Source: an uncultured Eubacteriales bacterium
Lineage (GTDB): Bacteria; Bacillota; Clostridia; TANB77; CAG-508
Length of the DNA: 46,401 nt
Assembly (NCBI GenBank): GCA_948468315.1
Contig: CAOKHL010000012.1
Coordinates: 1-46,401, forward strand
Direction: 5' to 3'
Part shown: positions 27,495-35,619 of the stretch, piece by piece
Numbering within the stretch: the first letter of the stretch is position 1
Layout of the letters: every line of letters starts with the position of its first letter
Notes under the pieces: generated by a model
What the model was told of the DNA's origin: nothing
Seen by the model: the letters and a program-made list of their open reading frames with translations, nothing else
The model's database searches: none
Translations under genes and position numbers: made by a program

Positions 27495-27989
27495 TTATTT
27501 ACTATGTTTTCTTTTATATGTTAAATATTCATATTTAAAGTTATTTTCATCTTGTGGACCTTGGGTTTGTTCTATTAAATCCCATTCATTTTCTTTTATT
27601 ATTGGAAAATAACCATCTCCTACAAAGTCTTTTTCTATTTGTGTTACATACATTTTTTCACATTTTGATATTAGAGTACTATATATTTGAGCTCCTCCTA
27701 TTACGAAATTTTCATTGTTATCATCTATATATTTATCAATTTCAGAAACATCGTTTACTATTTTTACATTTTCATCATTTACTTTATAATTTGGATCTCT
27801 TGTTAATACAATATGATATCTATTTGGCAATACTCTGCCTAAAGATTCAAAAGTTTTTCTTCCCATTATTATTGTATGGTTTATTGTTAATTCTTTAAAT
27901 CTTTTTAAATCATCTGGTATTTTCCAAAGTAATTTATTGTCTTTTCCTATCGCATTATTTTTAGATTTTGCAACTATTATACTTAACAT
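27495..27989 (-). CDS. folA: Dihydrofolate reductase
   Basis: Reduces dihydrofolate to tetrahydrofolate, recycling the product of thymidylate synthase. Seen: 164 residues. N-terminal MLSIIVAKSKNNAIGKDNKLLWKIPDDLKRFK, with Asp in the substrate site; then IIMGRKTFESLGRVLPNR and the FVIGGAQIYSTLI glycine pair. It follows thyA by 18 bases, a common thyA-folA pair. Confidence 0.95.
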   Translation of the reverse strand: MLSIIVAKSKNNAIGKDNKLLWKIPDDLKRFKELTINHTIIMGRKTFESLGRVLPNRYHIVLTRDPNYKVNDENVKIVNDVSEIDKYIDDNNENFVIGGAQIYSTLISKCEKMYVTQIEKDFVGDGYFPIIKENEWDLIEQTQGPQDENNFKYEYLTYKRKHSK

Positions 27990-28007
27990 TTTATATACCT
28001 TTCTTTT

Positions 28008-28865
28008 TTATATTGCTACTGGAATTTTTCCTAATTTGATATCTTTATTATAATCATAATTTTCAATTTCAAAATCTTCTACTTTGAAATCATAGAAATT
28101 TGTTGTAGCATTATTTATTATAAGTTTTGGAGAAACATCTATTGTTTTAGCTTCTATTAGTTTTTCAATTAATGGAACATGTCTATCATAGATATGGCAA
28201 TCTCCAATATTATGTGTCAAAGTTCCTGGTTTTAATCCTACACATTGTGCTATCATGCATTGTAATGCTGCATATTGCATGGTATTCCATCCATTTGCTG
28301 CTAGCATATCTTGAGAACGTTGATTTAATATTAAATGTAATTTTCCCTCTTTCACAAGCCATTGTGTTCCAAAAGCGCATGGTTCTAAGTTCATGTCTTT
28401 TAAGTCTCCAAAATCAAATATATTAGTCATTATTCTTCTACTTGCTGGGTCATTTTTTAGTAGATATAACATATAGTCTACTTGATCCATTTGTTTTATA
28501 CCTTCTTTTGTTTTAAATTCATATTTTTTAGAAAATTGATAACCATATGCTTTTCCAATTGTTCCATCTTCTCCTGCCCATTGGTCCCATATATGAGAAT
28601 TTAAATCTTCTACTTTATTTGACTTTTTTTGCCAAATCCATAAAATTTCATCTATTGCTCTTTTTACTGTATTTGTGTTATTTCTTAAAGTAATCATAGG
28701 AAATTCTTTTTCTATATCATATTTATTTGTTACTCCTACTATTGAAAAATAATTAGCTTCTTCTCCATCTTCCCATCTTGTTCTAACTCCTGTTCCTTTT
28801 GATGAATATCCATTATTTAATATTTCTTTACATGTATCAATAAAATTTTTATCTGCTTCAGTCAT
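28008..28865 (-). CDS. thyA: Thymidylate synthase (divergent ThyA)
   Basis: Methylates dUMP to dTMP with methylene-tetrahydrofolate. Seen: 285 residues. The catalytic cysteine lies in NLEPCAFGTQW (about 155-165), with Ala in place of the His of the usual PPCH box; then NQRSQDMLAANGWNTMQYAAL with the phosphate-binding Arg-Ser, and HIYDRHVPLIEKL near residue 225. The pattern resembles the ThyA form of Bacillus and its phages rather than the E. coli type. AGGAGG precedes the ATG. First gene of a thyA-folA operon with a promoter at 28895-28923. Confidence 0.93.
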   Translation of the reverse strand: MTEADKNFIDTCKEILNNGYSSKGTGVRTRWEDGEEANYFSIVGVTNKYDIEKEFPMITLRNNTNTVKRAIDEILWIWQKKSNKVEDLNSHIWDQWAGEDGTIGKAYGYQFSKKYEFKTKEGIKQMDQVDYMLYLLKNDPASRRIMTNIFDFGDLKDMNLEPCAFGTQWLVKEGKLHLILNQRSQDMLAANGWNTMQYAALQCMIAQCVGLKPGTLTHNIGDCHIYDRHVPLIEKLIEAKTIDVSPKLIINNATTNFYDFKVEDFEIENYDYNKDIKLGKIPVAI

Positions 28866-28894
28866 TTTTTTGTTCCTCCTACTTTTTTTGTTTT

Positions 28895-28923
28895 AATATA
28901 TCAAATCATTAAATTTTTTGCAA
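28895..28923 (-). promoter_or_regulatory. Promoter of thyA-folA
   Basis: Minus-strand TTGCAA (28918-28923), 17 bases, and TATATT (28895-28900). Confidence 0.55.
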
Positions 28924-28972
28924 GTTATTATATTTATTTCTTAAAATTTTTAAAATCTACTTTTTAGGTATA

Positions 28973-29010
28973 AAAAAATTCCACTTGGTAATATTCCAAA
29001 TGGAAAATTT
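28973..29010 (-). terminator. Terminator of mtaB
   Basis: AAAATTCCACTTGG and CCAAATGGAAAATTTT flank a seven-base loop with one mismatch, directly after the mtaB stop at 29013. A seven-base T run follows on the minus strand. Confidence 0.75.
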
Positions 29011-29012
29011 TT

Positions 29013-30324
29013 CTATTTTGCTATTAGTGTTTGATTTGATTTTTTTACTGGTATGACACTTATTATTTTATTTTCGAGATTTTCGTTAGACCTATAATAC
29101 ACTTTTATATAATTTTTAGTATATCCAGACCAAATGCCATCTTTTTCTTCTTCAAATAAAACTTCAATATGTTTATTTAAATATTTATCATTATACTCAT
29201 ATTCATTTTTATTAGATAATTGTATTAATTTTTGGCTTCTTTCTTCTTTTATACTTCCATCTACTTGATTTGTCATCTTTGCAGCTACTGTTCCTTCTCT
29301 TGGAGAATATTTGAAAACATGCATTTTGTAGAATTTTATTTCTTTCAAAAATTCATATGTTTTCTGAAATTCTCTATCCGTCTCTCCAGGAAACCCAACT
29401 ATTATGTCTGTTGTTAAATTTACATCCTTGAAATACTTTCTTAAAATTTGAACAACCTTTCTAAATTCTTCACAAGAATATTTCCTATTCATTCTTTTTA
29501 GAGTTTCATCACACCCACTTTGAAGTGATAAATGAAATTGATTACAAATCTTCTCAAGTTTTGAAAGCCTTTTAGCAAACTCTTCTGTTATAATTGTAGG
29601 TTCTAATGAACCTAGTCTTATCCTTTGAATTCCTTTTATTTTATTTAATTCTTCTAATAAATCTATTAATTTATAATCATTTTCAAAATCTTTTCCATAT
29701 GATGCTATATGTATTCCTGTTATTACAATTTCTTTTATTCCCTTTTCGGCAATTTTTATTACTTCTTCTATTATGTTTTCTTTTTTTCTACTCCTTATTC
29801 TTCCTCTAGCATATGGAATAAGACAATATGTACAAAAATTATTACATCCATCTTGTATTTTTATTGTAGCTCTTGTCTTTTCTGAAAATGTTATAATTCC
29901 CATTTCTGAAAATTCGCTTTCTTTATTAACATCTATTATTTCAGAAATTTCTATTTTTTTATTTATGTAATTTTCTACAATTGAAACTATATCTTTTTTT
30001 TCTACATTTCCTAAACTTAAGTCAATTTCCTCCATTTGTTCTACTTGTTTTTTTGCAACTTGAACATAACACCCTACTGCAACAATTACAGCATTTTTAT
30101 TTTCTTCTTTCACTTTTCTTAATAATTGTCTTGATTTTCTATCTGCTATATTTGTTACTGTACATGTATTTACTATTACTATATCTGGATTTTGCTCTAT
30201 TTTACCAATCTCATATCCTGCTTCTATAAATTTTTGTGCCATTGCATTTGATTCGTATTGATTTACTTTACAACCGTAAAGTAATTAAAGCTACCTTTTT
30301 TTTATTATTTTCTTTGTATTTCAT
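29013..30324 (-). pseudogene. mtaB: tRNA methylthiotransferase MtaB, frameshifted near the 5' end
   Basis: Family: radical-SAM enzyme that adds a methylthio group to t6A37 of tRNA. Seen: the continuous frame from 30242 (MAQKFIEAGYEIG) to 29013 has NTCTVTNIADRKSRQ, the second cluster cysteine AVGCYV, the radical-SAM CNNFCTYC (CxxxCxxC) in CNNFCTYCLIPYARGRIRSR, and the TRAM-like end. The normal N-terminus lies upstream: ATG 30324 gives MKYKENNKKKVALITL, then an extra C (plus-strand G 30276) breaks the frame; skipping it restores GCKVNQYESNA, which carries the first cluster cysteine. About 436 residues if repaired. The short ORF alone would lack this cysteine. It could be a mutation, a sequence error or frameshifting. 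Confidence 0.88.
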
Positions 30325-30429
30325 ATTATTACTACCTTTCAATTATAAATTCTACCATAATTTAACATAAAACACAACGATATTTTAGAATTTTCCCAAA
30401 GAATAATTTTAATTTTTTTCACATTTTTG

Positions 30430-30458
30430 TTGAAAAATCAATAGAATAAGTATATAAT
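30430..30458 (+). promoter_or_regulatory. Promoter of murC
   Basis: TTGAAA (30430-30435), 17 bases, and TATAAT (30453-30458), 34 bases before the murC ATG; divergent from mtaB. Confidence 0.65.
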
Positions 30459-30492
30459 CAAACTTAGATTTTATTTTACAGGAGTGAATAAT

Positions 30493-31878
30493 ATGCCTAA
30501 TATTGAAAGATTGAAAAAATATAATAAAATACATATGGTAGGTATTGGTGGTGTCAGTATGAGTGGCATTGCTGAAATTTTGGTTAACTTTGGTTTCACT
30601 GTTACTGGTTCTAATAATACCGAATCTGAAGCTACAAAAAAATTAGAACAAGCTGGAATAAAAGTTTCAATTGGTCATAAAGAAGAAAACATTACTAATC
30701 AAGATGTTGTTGTTTATTCTGCTGCAATAAAACAAGATAATATTGAACTTGTTACTGCCAAAGCTAAAAATATTCCAATAATTGAAAGAGCTGATTTTCT
30801 AGGAGAACTTACAAGATGTTATAAAGATACTATAACTGTATCTGGAACACATGGAAAAAGTACAACAACATCTATGGTGTCTCTTTGTTTCTTAGAAGCT
30901 TTAAAAGACCCTAGTATTCAAGTTGGAGCTGATATAAAACAATTAGAAGGAAACTATAAGGTTGGAAATAGTGAATATTTTATAATTGAAGCTTGTGAAT
31001 ATGTTGAAAGCTTTTTAAAATTTAGTCCAAAATCTGAGATTATTCTAAATATTGATAATGACCATTTAGATTATTTTAAAACTTTTGACAATATAAAAAA
31101 TGCTTTTATAAAATATGTAAAACTTTTACCAGATAATGGTTTACTTGTTGTAAATGGAGATGACCCAAATGCTTTAGATTTACCAAAGTATACTAAAGCT
31201 ACTTCTATTACTTATGGAATTACAAATAAAAACACAGACTTTTTTGCTGTAAATATATCTTTCGACAATAATGGTTTTCCAGAATTTGATGTATATGCCA
31301 AAGGAAGTTTTTATGGTAGAATAAAACTTAGTGTTCCAGGAACTCATAATGTTCTAAATGCTCTATCTTGTATTGCTTTATGCGATTATTATGGAATTAG
31401 TATCCAAACAATTAAAAAAGCTTTGCTTTCATTTACTGGAGCTGTTAGAAGATTTGAATTTAAGGGAACTATAAATGGTACTTCAGTTTATGACGACTAC
31501 GGTCATCACCCTACTGAAATTATAGCAACTGCAAAAGCTTTGATGAATAAAAAATATAATAAATCTTGGGTTGTTTTCCAACCACATACTTATAGTAGAA
31601 CAAAAACTCTTTTAGAGGACTTTGCAAAAGCTTTACTTAATTTTGATAATATAATTGTTTTAGATATTTATGCTGCACGTGAAAAAAATACTTATGGAAT
31701 TACTTCAAAAGATTTGACCCATAAAATTTGTAGTCTAGGAAAAAATGCTGTTTATATTCCTGATTTTGATGAGTGTGTGAAATATCTAAAAGATAATATA
31801 AAAGAAAATGATATAATAATAACCCAAGGAGCTGGAACTGTAACCGAAATTGGTCCTATGATTTTGAATAATAAATAA
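30493..31878 (+). CDS. murC: UDP-N-acetylmuramate--L-alanine ligase
   Basis: Adds the first amino acid of the peptidoglycan stem peptide, in the cytosol. Seen: about 461 residues. N-terminal MVGIGGVSMSGIAEIL nucleotide-sugar loop (about 15-30), ATP loop TVSGTHGKSTTTSM (about 114-127), a glutamate-histidine region EACEYVESF and the DDYGHHPTEI box (about 337-346). Start: ATG 30493 with AGGAG eight bases upstream; the in-frame GTG at 30484 is part of that ribosome site. Single gene with its own promoter. Confidence 0.96.
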   Translation: MPNIERLKKYNKIHMVGIGGVSMSGIAEILVNFGFTVTGSNNTESEATKKLEQAGIKVSIGHKEENITNQDVVVYSAAIKQDNIELVTAKAKNIPIIERADFLGELTRCYKDTITVSGTHGKSTTTSMVSLCFLEALKDPSIQVGADIKQLEGNYKVGNSEYFIIEACEYVESFLKFSPKSEIILNIDNDHLDYFKTFDNIKNAFIKYVKLLPDNGLLVVNGDDPNALDLPKYTKATSITYGITNKNTDFFAVNISFDNNGFPEFDVYAKGSFYGRIKLSVPGTHNVLNALSCIALCDYYGISIQTIKKALLSFTGAVRRFEFKGTINGTSVYDDYGHHPTEIIATAKALMNKKYNKSWVVFQPHTYSRTKTLLEDFAKALLNFDNIIVLDIYAAREKNTYGITSKDLTHKICSLGKNAVYIPDFDECVKYLKDNIKENDIIITQGAGTVTEIGPMILNNK

Positions 31879-31879
31879 T

Positions 31880-31908
31880 AGACAAAAGGGAGGCTGTCCC
31901 TTTTGTCT
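31880..31908. terminator. Hairpin after murC
   Basis: AGACAAAAGGGA and TCCCTTTTGTCT form a 12-bp stem around a five-base loop. T runs are poor, so termination is probable but not certain. It overlaps the end of the convergent DUF4363 gene by two bases. Confidence 0.55.
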
Positions 31909-32290
31909 AAAAGATATTAACCCAATTAAAAGAATATTTATCAGTTATATGATTTAGTACAAATGCCATTTTCTCTACTTCATTTATTGCCAAATCGAAA
32001 TTTCCTGTTTTTGTTAAGCTTCTACAAGACGTTAAATTATTTTCCACCTTTTCTAATTCATCATGTTCAATATAATATGCTAATTTATCATGTACTTCTT
32101 CCCATTTTTCATTTAGCTTTTCTAGTTCGTCATTTGCTTGTTCTTCAATATTTTGACTTAAACTTTGTTTTAGAACTTCCAATTCTTCTATTAAAGTTGT
32201 AACTGTTTTCTTAGTATAATTTTGAGTAATTAAATCACCTGCAACTATTAAAGCAACTAAAATAATTGATATTATCATTTCTTTATACAT
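31907..32290 (-). CDS. DUF4363-family membrane-anchored protein
   Basis: Seen: 127 residues with one N-terminal hydrophobic segment (about 5-24), then a long charged alpha-helical region (about 30-95) likely to form a coiled coil, and the ending LNHITDKYSFNWVNIF. This matches my recollection of DUF4363, which usually lies next to DUF421 genes, as it does here: the DUF421 stop is three bases away. Function unknown. AAAGGAAAG precedes the ATG. Confidence 0.8.
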   Translation of the reverse strand: MYKEMIISIILVALIVAGDLITQNYTKKTVTTLIEELEVLKQSLSQNIEEQANDELEKLNEKWEEVHDKLAYYIEHDELEKVENNLTSCRSLTKTGNFDLAINEVEKMAFVLNHITDKYSFNWVNIF

Positions 32291-32293
32291 AAA

Positions 32294-32974
32294 TTACTTT
32301 CCTTTCTTCTCTTTTTTCTGGCAAAATATTTGACCTTTTCCGTCAAATGTTACAAGTAAAGCTTCTTCTGGTTTAAATCCAAATTTTTGTACTTGTTTTT
32401 CTAGCCAATTGTAATCTTTTTCAATTGCTTGTAAATTATCACACATTATTTTTCCATCAACAACTAAATCATAAGGCAATCCTTCATAATCCGGTATTAT
32501 ATTAAAGTCTTCTGGAGTTGTCTTTCTTTTATTGGGTTTTTCTATTACTGTTACTTGTCCACTTGTTTCTAATATTGCATATTCTACATCTCCAATATTT
32601 ACTACATCTTTATCCCTTAATCTTTCTTGAAGCTCATTTAATGTAAATCTTTCTTTTATTAAAGCTTGTTCATCTATTTTTCCTCTATAAATAAGAATTC
32701 TTGGTTTTCCACATATTGCTTCTCTTGCTTTTATGCTTTTTAAATTTATTGTTGAAATTATTAAATGCATTACAAGTAAACCTAATATTGGTACTATCCC
32801 ATTAGAAATTGGTACTCCTGTTTCTGTCATTGGAATTGATGCTAAATCTGCAATCATTATTGCTATTGCAAGCTCAAATGGTTGAAGTTGTCCTATTTCT
32901 CTTTTTCCCATAAGTCTCATTACTATTAAAACTACTATATACAAAATTATTGATCTAAAAAAATTTATAAGCAT
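32294..32974 (-). CDS. DUF421-family membrane protein (YetF-like)
   Basis: Seen: 226 residues. Three N-terminal hydrophobic segments (about 5-22, 35-55, 60-80) surround the conserved LMGKREIGQLQPFELAI, then ARE-AICGKPRILIYRGKI and a C-terminal cytoplasmic domain with VEYAILETSGQVTVI. Known: YetF/DUF421 proteins are widespread in spore-formers; some homologues are spore-membrane proteins. It is first in a two-gene operon with DUF4363. GGAGAAAATTT leads the ATG. Confidence 0.9.
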   Translation of the reverse strand: MLINFFRSIILYIVVLIVMRLMGKREIGQLQPFELAIAIMIADLASIPMTETGVPISNGIVPILGLLVMHLIISTINLKSIKAREAICGKPRILIYRGKIDEQALIKERFTLNELQERLRDKDVVNIGDVEYAILETSGQVTVIEKPNKRKTTPEDFNIIPDYEGLPYDLVVDGKIMCDNLQAIEKDYNWLEKQVQKFGFKPEEALLVTFDGKGQIFCQKKEKKGK

Positions 32975-33121
32975 AAATTTTCTCCTTTTTTTCTTTTTAC
33001 ATTTATTCTTTCATTTTTCTATTTTTTTATTCTTAGTTTGAATAAAAATTTTTTTATTGTAAACAATATTTTTATGTAGCTAAAAAATAATTTTTAAATA
33101 TAAATAAAAGGAGGATTAACT

Positions 33122-33499
33122 ATGTCAAATGCTCAAACTCAGTCAAATGAATCCAATGGTACAAGTACAGTATGGCAAATAGTTGGAAGACTTGTTGCTG
33201 CTGCTGTTGTTTTGGCTATTACTGCATTTTTTACACCAGGTTTTGCAATTAATAATATTTGGTCTTTAGCTATTGCTGCTGTTGTTTTAACTGTTTTAGA
33301 TTATTTAATAGTGAAATTCACAGGTTTACATGCTAGCCCATTTGGTAAAGGGTTTATAGGATTCGCACTTGCTGCAATTATCCTTTATGTAACTCAATTC
33401 TTCGTTGCAGGATACACAATTTCTTGGATGGCTGCTATTATTGGTGCTTTAATATATGGAGTTATTGATTATTTTATACCTGGAAATCAAAGTATGTAG
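33122..33499 (+). CDS. Phage-holin-like (M4 Hol/PF04020-type) membrane protein
   Basis: Seen: 125 residues. A polar, Ser/Asn/Gln-rich N-tail (about 1-17) precedes four hydrophobic segments (about 20-40, 45-62, 75-98, 100-118) with VLDYLIVKFTGL and GALIYGVIDYFIPG. It resembles the four-segment holin-like family found chromosomally in many Bacillota, where no lysis role is shown. There are no neighbouring phage genes. AAGGAGG precedes the ATG and a clear terminator follows, so it is a single gene. Confidence 0.75.
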   Translation: MSNAQTQSNESNGTSTVWQIVGRLVAAAVVLAITAFFTPGFAINNIWSLAIAAVVLTVLDYLIVKFTGLHASPFGKGFIGFALAAIILYVTQFFVAGYTISWMAAIIGALIYGVIDYFIPGNQSM

Positions 33500-33544
33500 T
33501 TTTTCGGAAATGAGAATTTATTCTCTTTTTCAAATTTAATCATT

Positions 33545-33585
33545 AAAAAAGTGTAAAAGCAAATCTAATACTTTTACACTTTTTT
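33545..33585. terminator. Terminator after the holin-like gene
   Basis: AAAAAAGTGTAAAAG (33545-33559) pairs with CTTTTACACTTTTTT (33571-33585), a perfect 15-bp stem followed by T residues. Usable on both strands, as the next gene is convergent. Confidence 0.8.
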
Positions 33586-33633
33586 GTTAAAATCCTATTC
33601 ATTACTCTTATTACTTAAAATGTTTTAGCATAA

Positions 33634-34323
33634 TTAAAAACTTTTATTTACTATTTCATTTTTATTTTTATAAATACTATTTTCTCCAACAACACCTCTA
33701 ACAAAAGATAATGGATATATATTTGTATTTCTTCCAATAATACTACCTGGATTTAACACAACTCCACATCCAATTTCTGTATTATCTCCTAATATTGCTC
33801 CGAATTTTTTTAATCCTGTTTCAATTGTTGTTTCATTATATTTTATAGTAATCAATTTTTTATCTGATTTCAAATTTGAAATTATTGCTCCAGCCCCCAT
33901 ATGTGCCTTATATCCTAAAATAGAATCTCCAACATAATTATAATGTGGAACTTGAACTTTATTAAATAATATTACATTTTTCAGTTCTGTTGAATTTCCA
34001 ACAACTACTTCTTTTCCAATTATTGCATTTTTTCTGATATATGCTGAATGTCTTATTTCTGCATTTTCATCTATAATACATGGTCCTTCTATACATGCAG
34101 TTTTTGAAATTTTTGCTGATTTTGAAACCCATATATTTTCATCTATTTCATCAAATTTCTCTTTATCTAGAGTTTTTCCTAATTTTATTATAAAATCACT
34201 TATTTTAGATAAAACTTCCCATGGATAACAACAATCTTGAAATATTTCTTTAGCAATTGTTTCATTTAAATTCAGTAAATTATTTATTTGTATTCCTTCC
34301 ATTTTTGAATATATTCCTTTCAT
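33634..34323 (-). CDS. Left-handed beta-helix nucleotidyl/acyl-transferase-like protein
   Basis: Seen: 229 residues; an N-terminal alpha region (about 8-75) is followed by hexapeptide repeats (IDENAEIRHSAYIRKNAIIG and on, about 85-215), the left-handed beta helix of GlmU C-terminal type. It includes NSTELKNVILF, VPHYNYVGDS and GAGAIISN. The group is often labelled UDP-N-acetylglucosamine pyrophosphorylase-related. It lacks the N-terminal pyrophosphorylase fold, which the adjacent upstream gene supplies, so the pair may act together in nucleotide-sugar synthesis; that is inferred. Start ATG 34323 is seven bases past the upstream stop; Met8 (34302) is an alternative. Confidence 0.85.
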   Translation of the reverse strand: MKGIYSKMEGIQINNLLNLNETIAKEIFQDCCYPWEVLSKISDFIIKLGKTLDKEKFDEIDENIWVSKSAKISKTACIEGPCIIDENAEIRHSAYIRKNAIIGKEVVVGNSTELKNVILFNKVQVPHYNYVGDSILGYKAHMGAGAIISNLKSDKKLITIKYNETTIETGLKKFGAILGDNTEIGCGVVLNPGSIIGRNTNIYPLSFVRGVVGENSIYKNKNEIVNKSF

Positions 34324-34330
34324 TTTACAT

Positions 34331-35521
34331 TCATATATTTAGTTTTCTTTTATAAATTTCTTTTGCTGTTTCTGGGCTATCTATTCCCTCTTTGTTTTTT
34401 ATTGGTGCAAATTCCTCATCTCTTTTTACCCTCATAACAAGCATATCATCTAAATATTCAAAACCATCAAATACAAAAGTTTCAAATTTATATAGATTAT
34501 TTTTTACAGCTACATGATATTTTAAATCTTTATTAGAAATTTTTTCTATTGCTTCTACTGTTAATAAATGACTTATTATATTAGCTTCACCATAAACTAA
34601 TTCCCCATTTTTGTTACATTCTATTCTCATCTTTTCTGATAATTCTATATATTCTACTGTACTTGGTCTTCCATTTCTTTTGCAAAAAACTCCAACTTTT
34701 TCTTCTGGATATGCCTTTGCAACAGATTTTGACGCAACTTGCATATTTTGTTTTATAGTAAGACCAATAAATATTGGATCTATCGGATTTACCATTATGT
34801 TATCAACTCCAAAAATATATACCCATTTTATATTTTTGCTTTTCATATCATCTAAAATTTTTGACTTTTTCATTGCTGAATATACTCCGCCATTACCATT
34901 TGAGGCAGTTTTTATTTTGCTATTTTCAATTACTAATTTTCCATCTTCTGTTAATACTGGCAATTCTCCTTGTTTGAAAAATTTGACTTTTTCTTTATCA
35001 TATTCAAAATAATTATGTTCTTCAAAAAACTCTATTGTTTGGTTATTATTTTGTTCACTTGTCATTATATACCAATATGGTAATATGTTATATAGTTTTT
35101 TTGACTTTTTCAAACTTTCTGCTAAAATCTCAAATATATATTTTTCATTATCATCAATGTTTAATTTAAAAGTTCCTTTTGGTCCATTAAATCCCAATCT
35201 TGTTCCTTGTCCTCCTGCCATTGTAACTACTGCATATTGGTCATTTTTTATTATTTGTTCCCCATTTTCCTGTAATCTATTTTTTTCTGTATCATTTATT
35301 TTTTCTTTGTCTATATAATATATTGGTGTTATTTGAGTTTGATTTATTTCTTTTTTTGTTTTTATATTTTTATATAATTTTGTTATTTCTTCAAAATCTA
35401 TTTGTGATATTTGTTCTAGCAACTCTTTTTTTTCTAAATTATTTAACTTTTCCATTTGTTCTATAATGTGTTCTTGGTTATATTTTTTTAACTCAATTTT
35501 AGCCATTTCTTGGTCAATCAT
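34331..35521 (-). CDS. UDP-sugar pyrophosphorylase (UDPGP type 1 / UAP1-like)
   Basis: Seen: 396 residues with the nucleotide loop VTMAGGQGTRLGFNGPKGTF (about 98-117), then QGELPVL, ASNGNGGVYSAM (about 211-222), VYIFGVDNIMVNP and SKSVAKAYPEEKVGVF. These match eukaryote-like UTP-hexose-1-phosphate uridylyltransferases (PF01704), the UAP1 branch. The likely reaction makes UDP-GlcNAc/GalNAc or UDP-glucose from the sugar phosphate and UTP; the exact sugar is not visible. GGGGG leads the ATG. It forms an operon with the beta-helix gene. Confidence 0.88.
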   Translation of the reverse strand: MIDQEMAKIELKKYNQEHIIEQMEKLNNLEKKELLEQISQIDFEEITKLYKNIKTKKEINQTQITPIYYIDKEKINDTEKNRLQENGEQIIKNDQYAVVTMAGGQGTRLGFNGPKGTFKLNIDDNEKYIFEILAESLKKSKKLYNILPYWYIMTSEQNNNQTIEFFEEHNYFEYDKEKVKFFKQGELPVLTEDGKLVIENSKIKTASNGNGGVYSAMKKSKILDDMKSKNIKWVYIFGVDNIMVNPIDPIFIGLTIKQNMQVASKSVAKAYPEEKVGVFCKRNGRPSTVEYIELSEKMRIECNKNGELVYGEANIISHLLTVEAIEKISNKDLKYHVAVKNNLYKFETFVFDGFEYLDDMLVMRVKRDEEFAPIKNKEGIDSPETAKEIYKRKLNI

Positions 35522-35575
35522 TTTTATCCCCCTTAATATTATATTAGTTTTGCAAGTTTATTCTACACTATATAG

Positions 35576-35605
35576 AAAAAAATCACAAGAGTTTTGTGAT
35601 TTTTT
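35576..35605. terminator. Terminator of mgtE
   Basis: AAAAAATCACAA and TTGTGATTTTTT form a stem after the mgtE stop, with T runs on both strands. Confidence 0.75.
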
Positions 35606-35619
35606 AATTAAAAATAATA

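Noticed and set aside
33122..33499. Prophage remnant signalled by the holin-like protein
   Set aside because: No lysin, capsid or other phage gene nearby; this membrane family is common on chromosomes.
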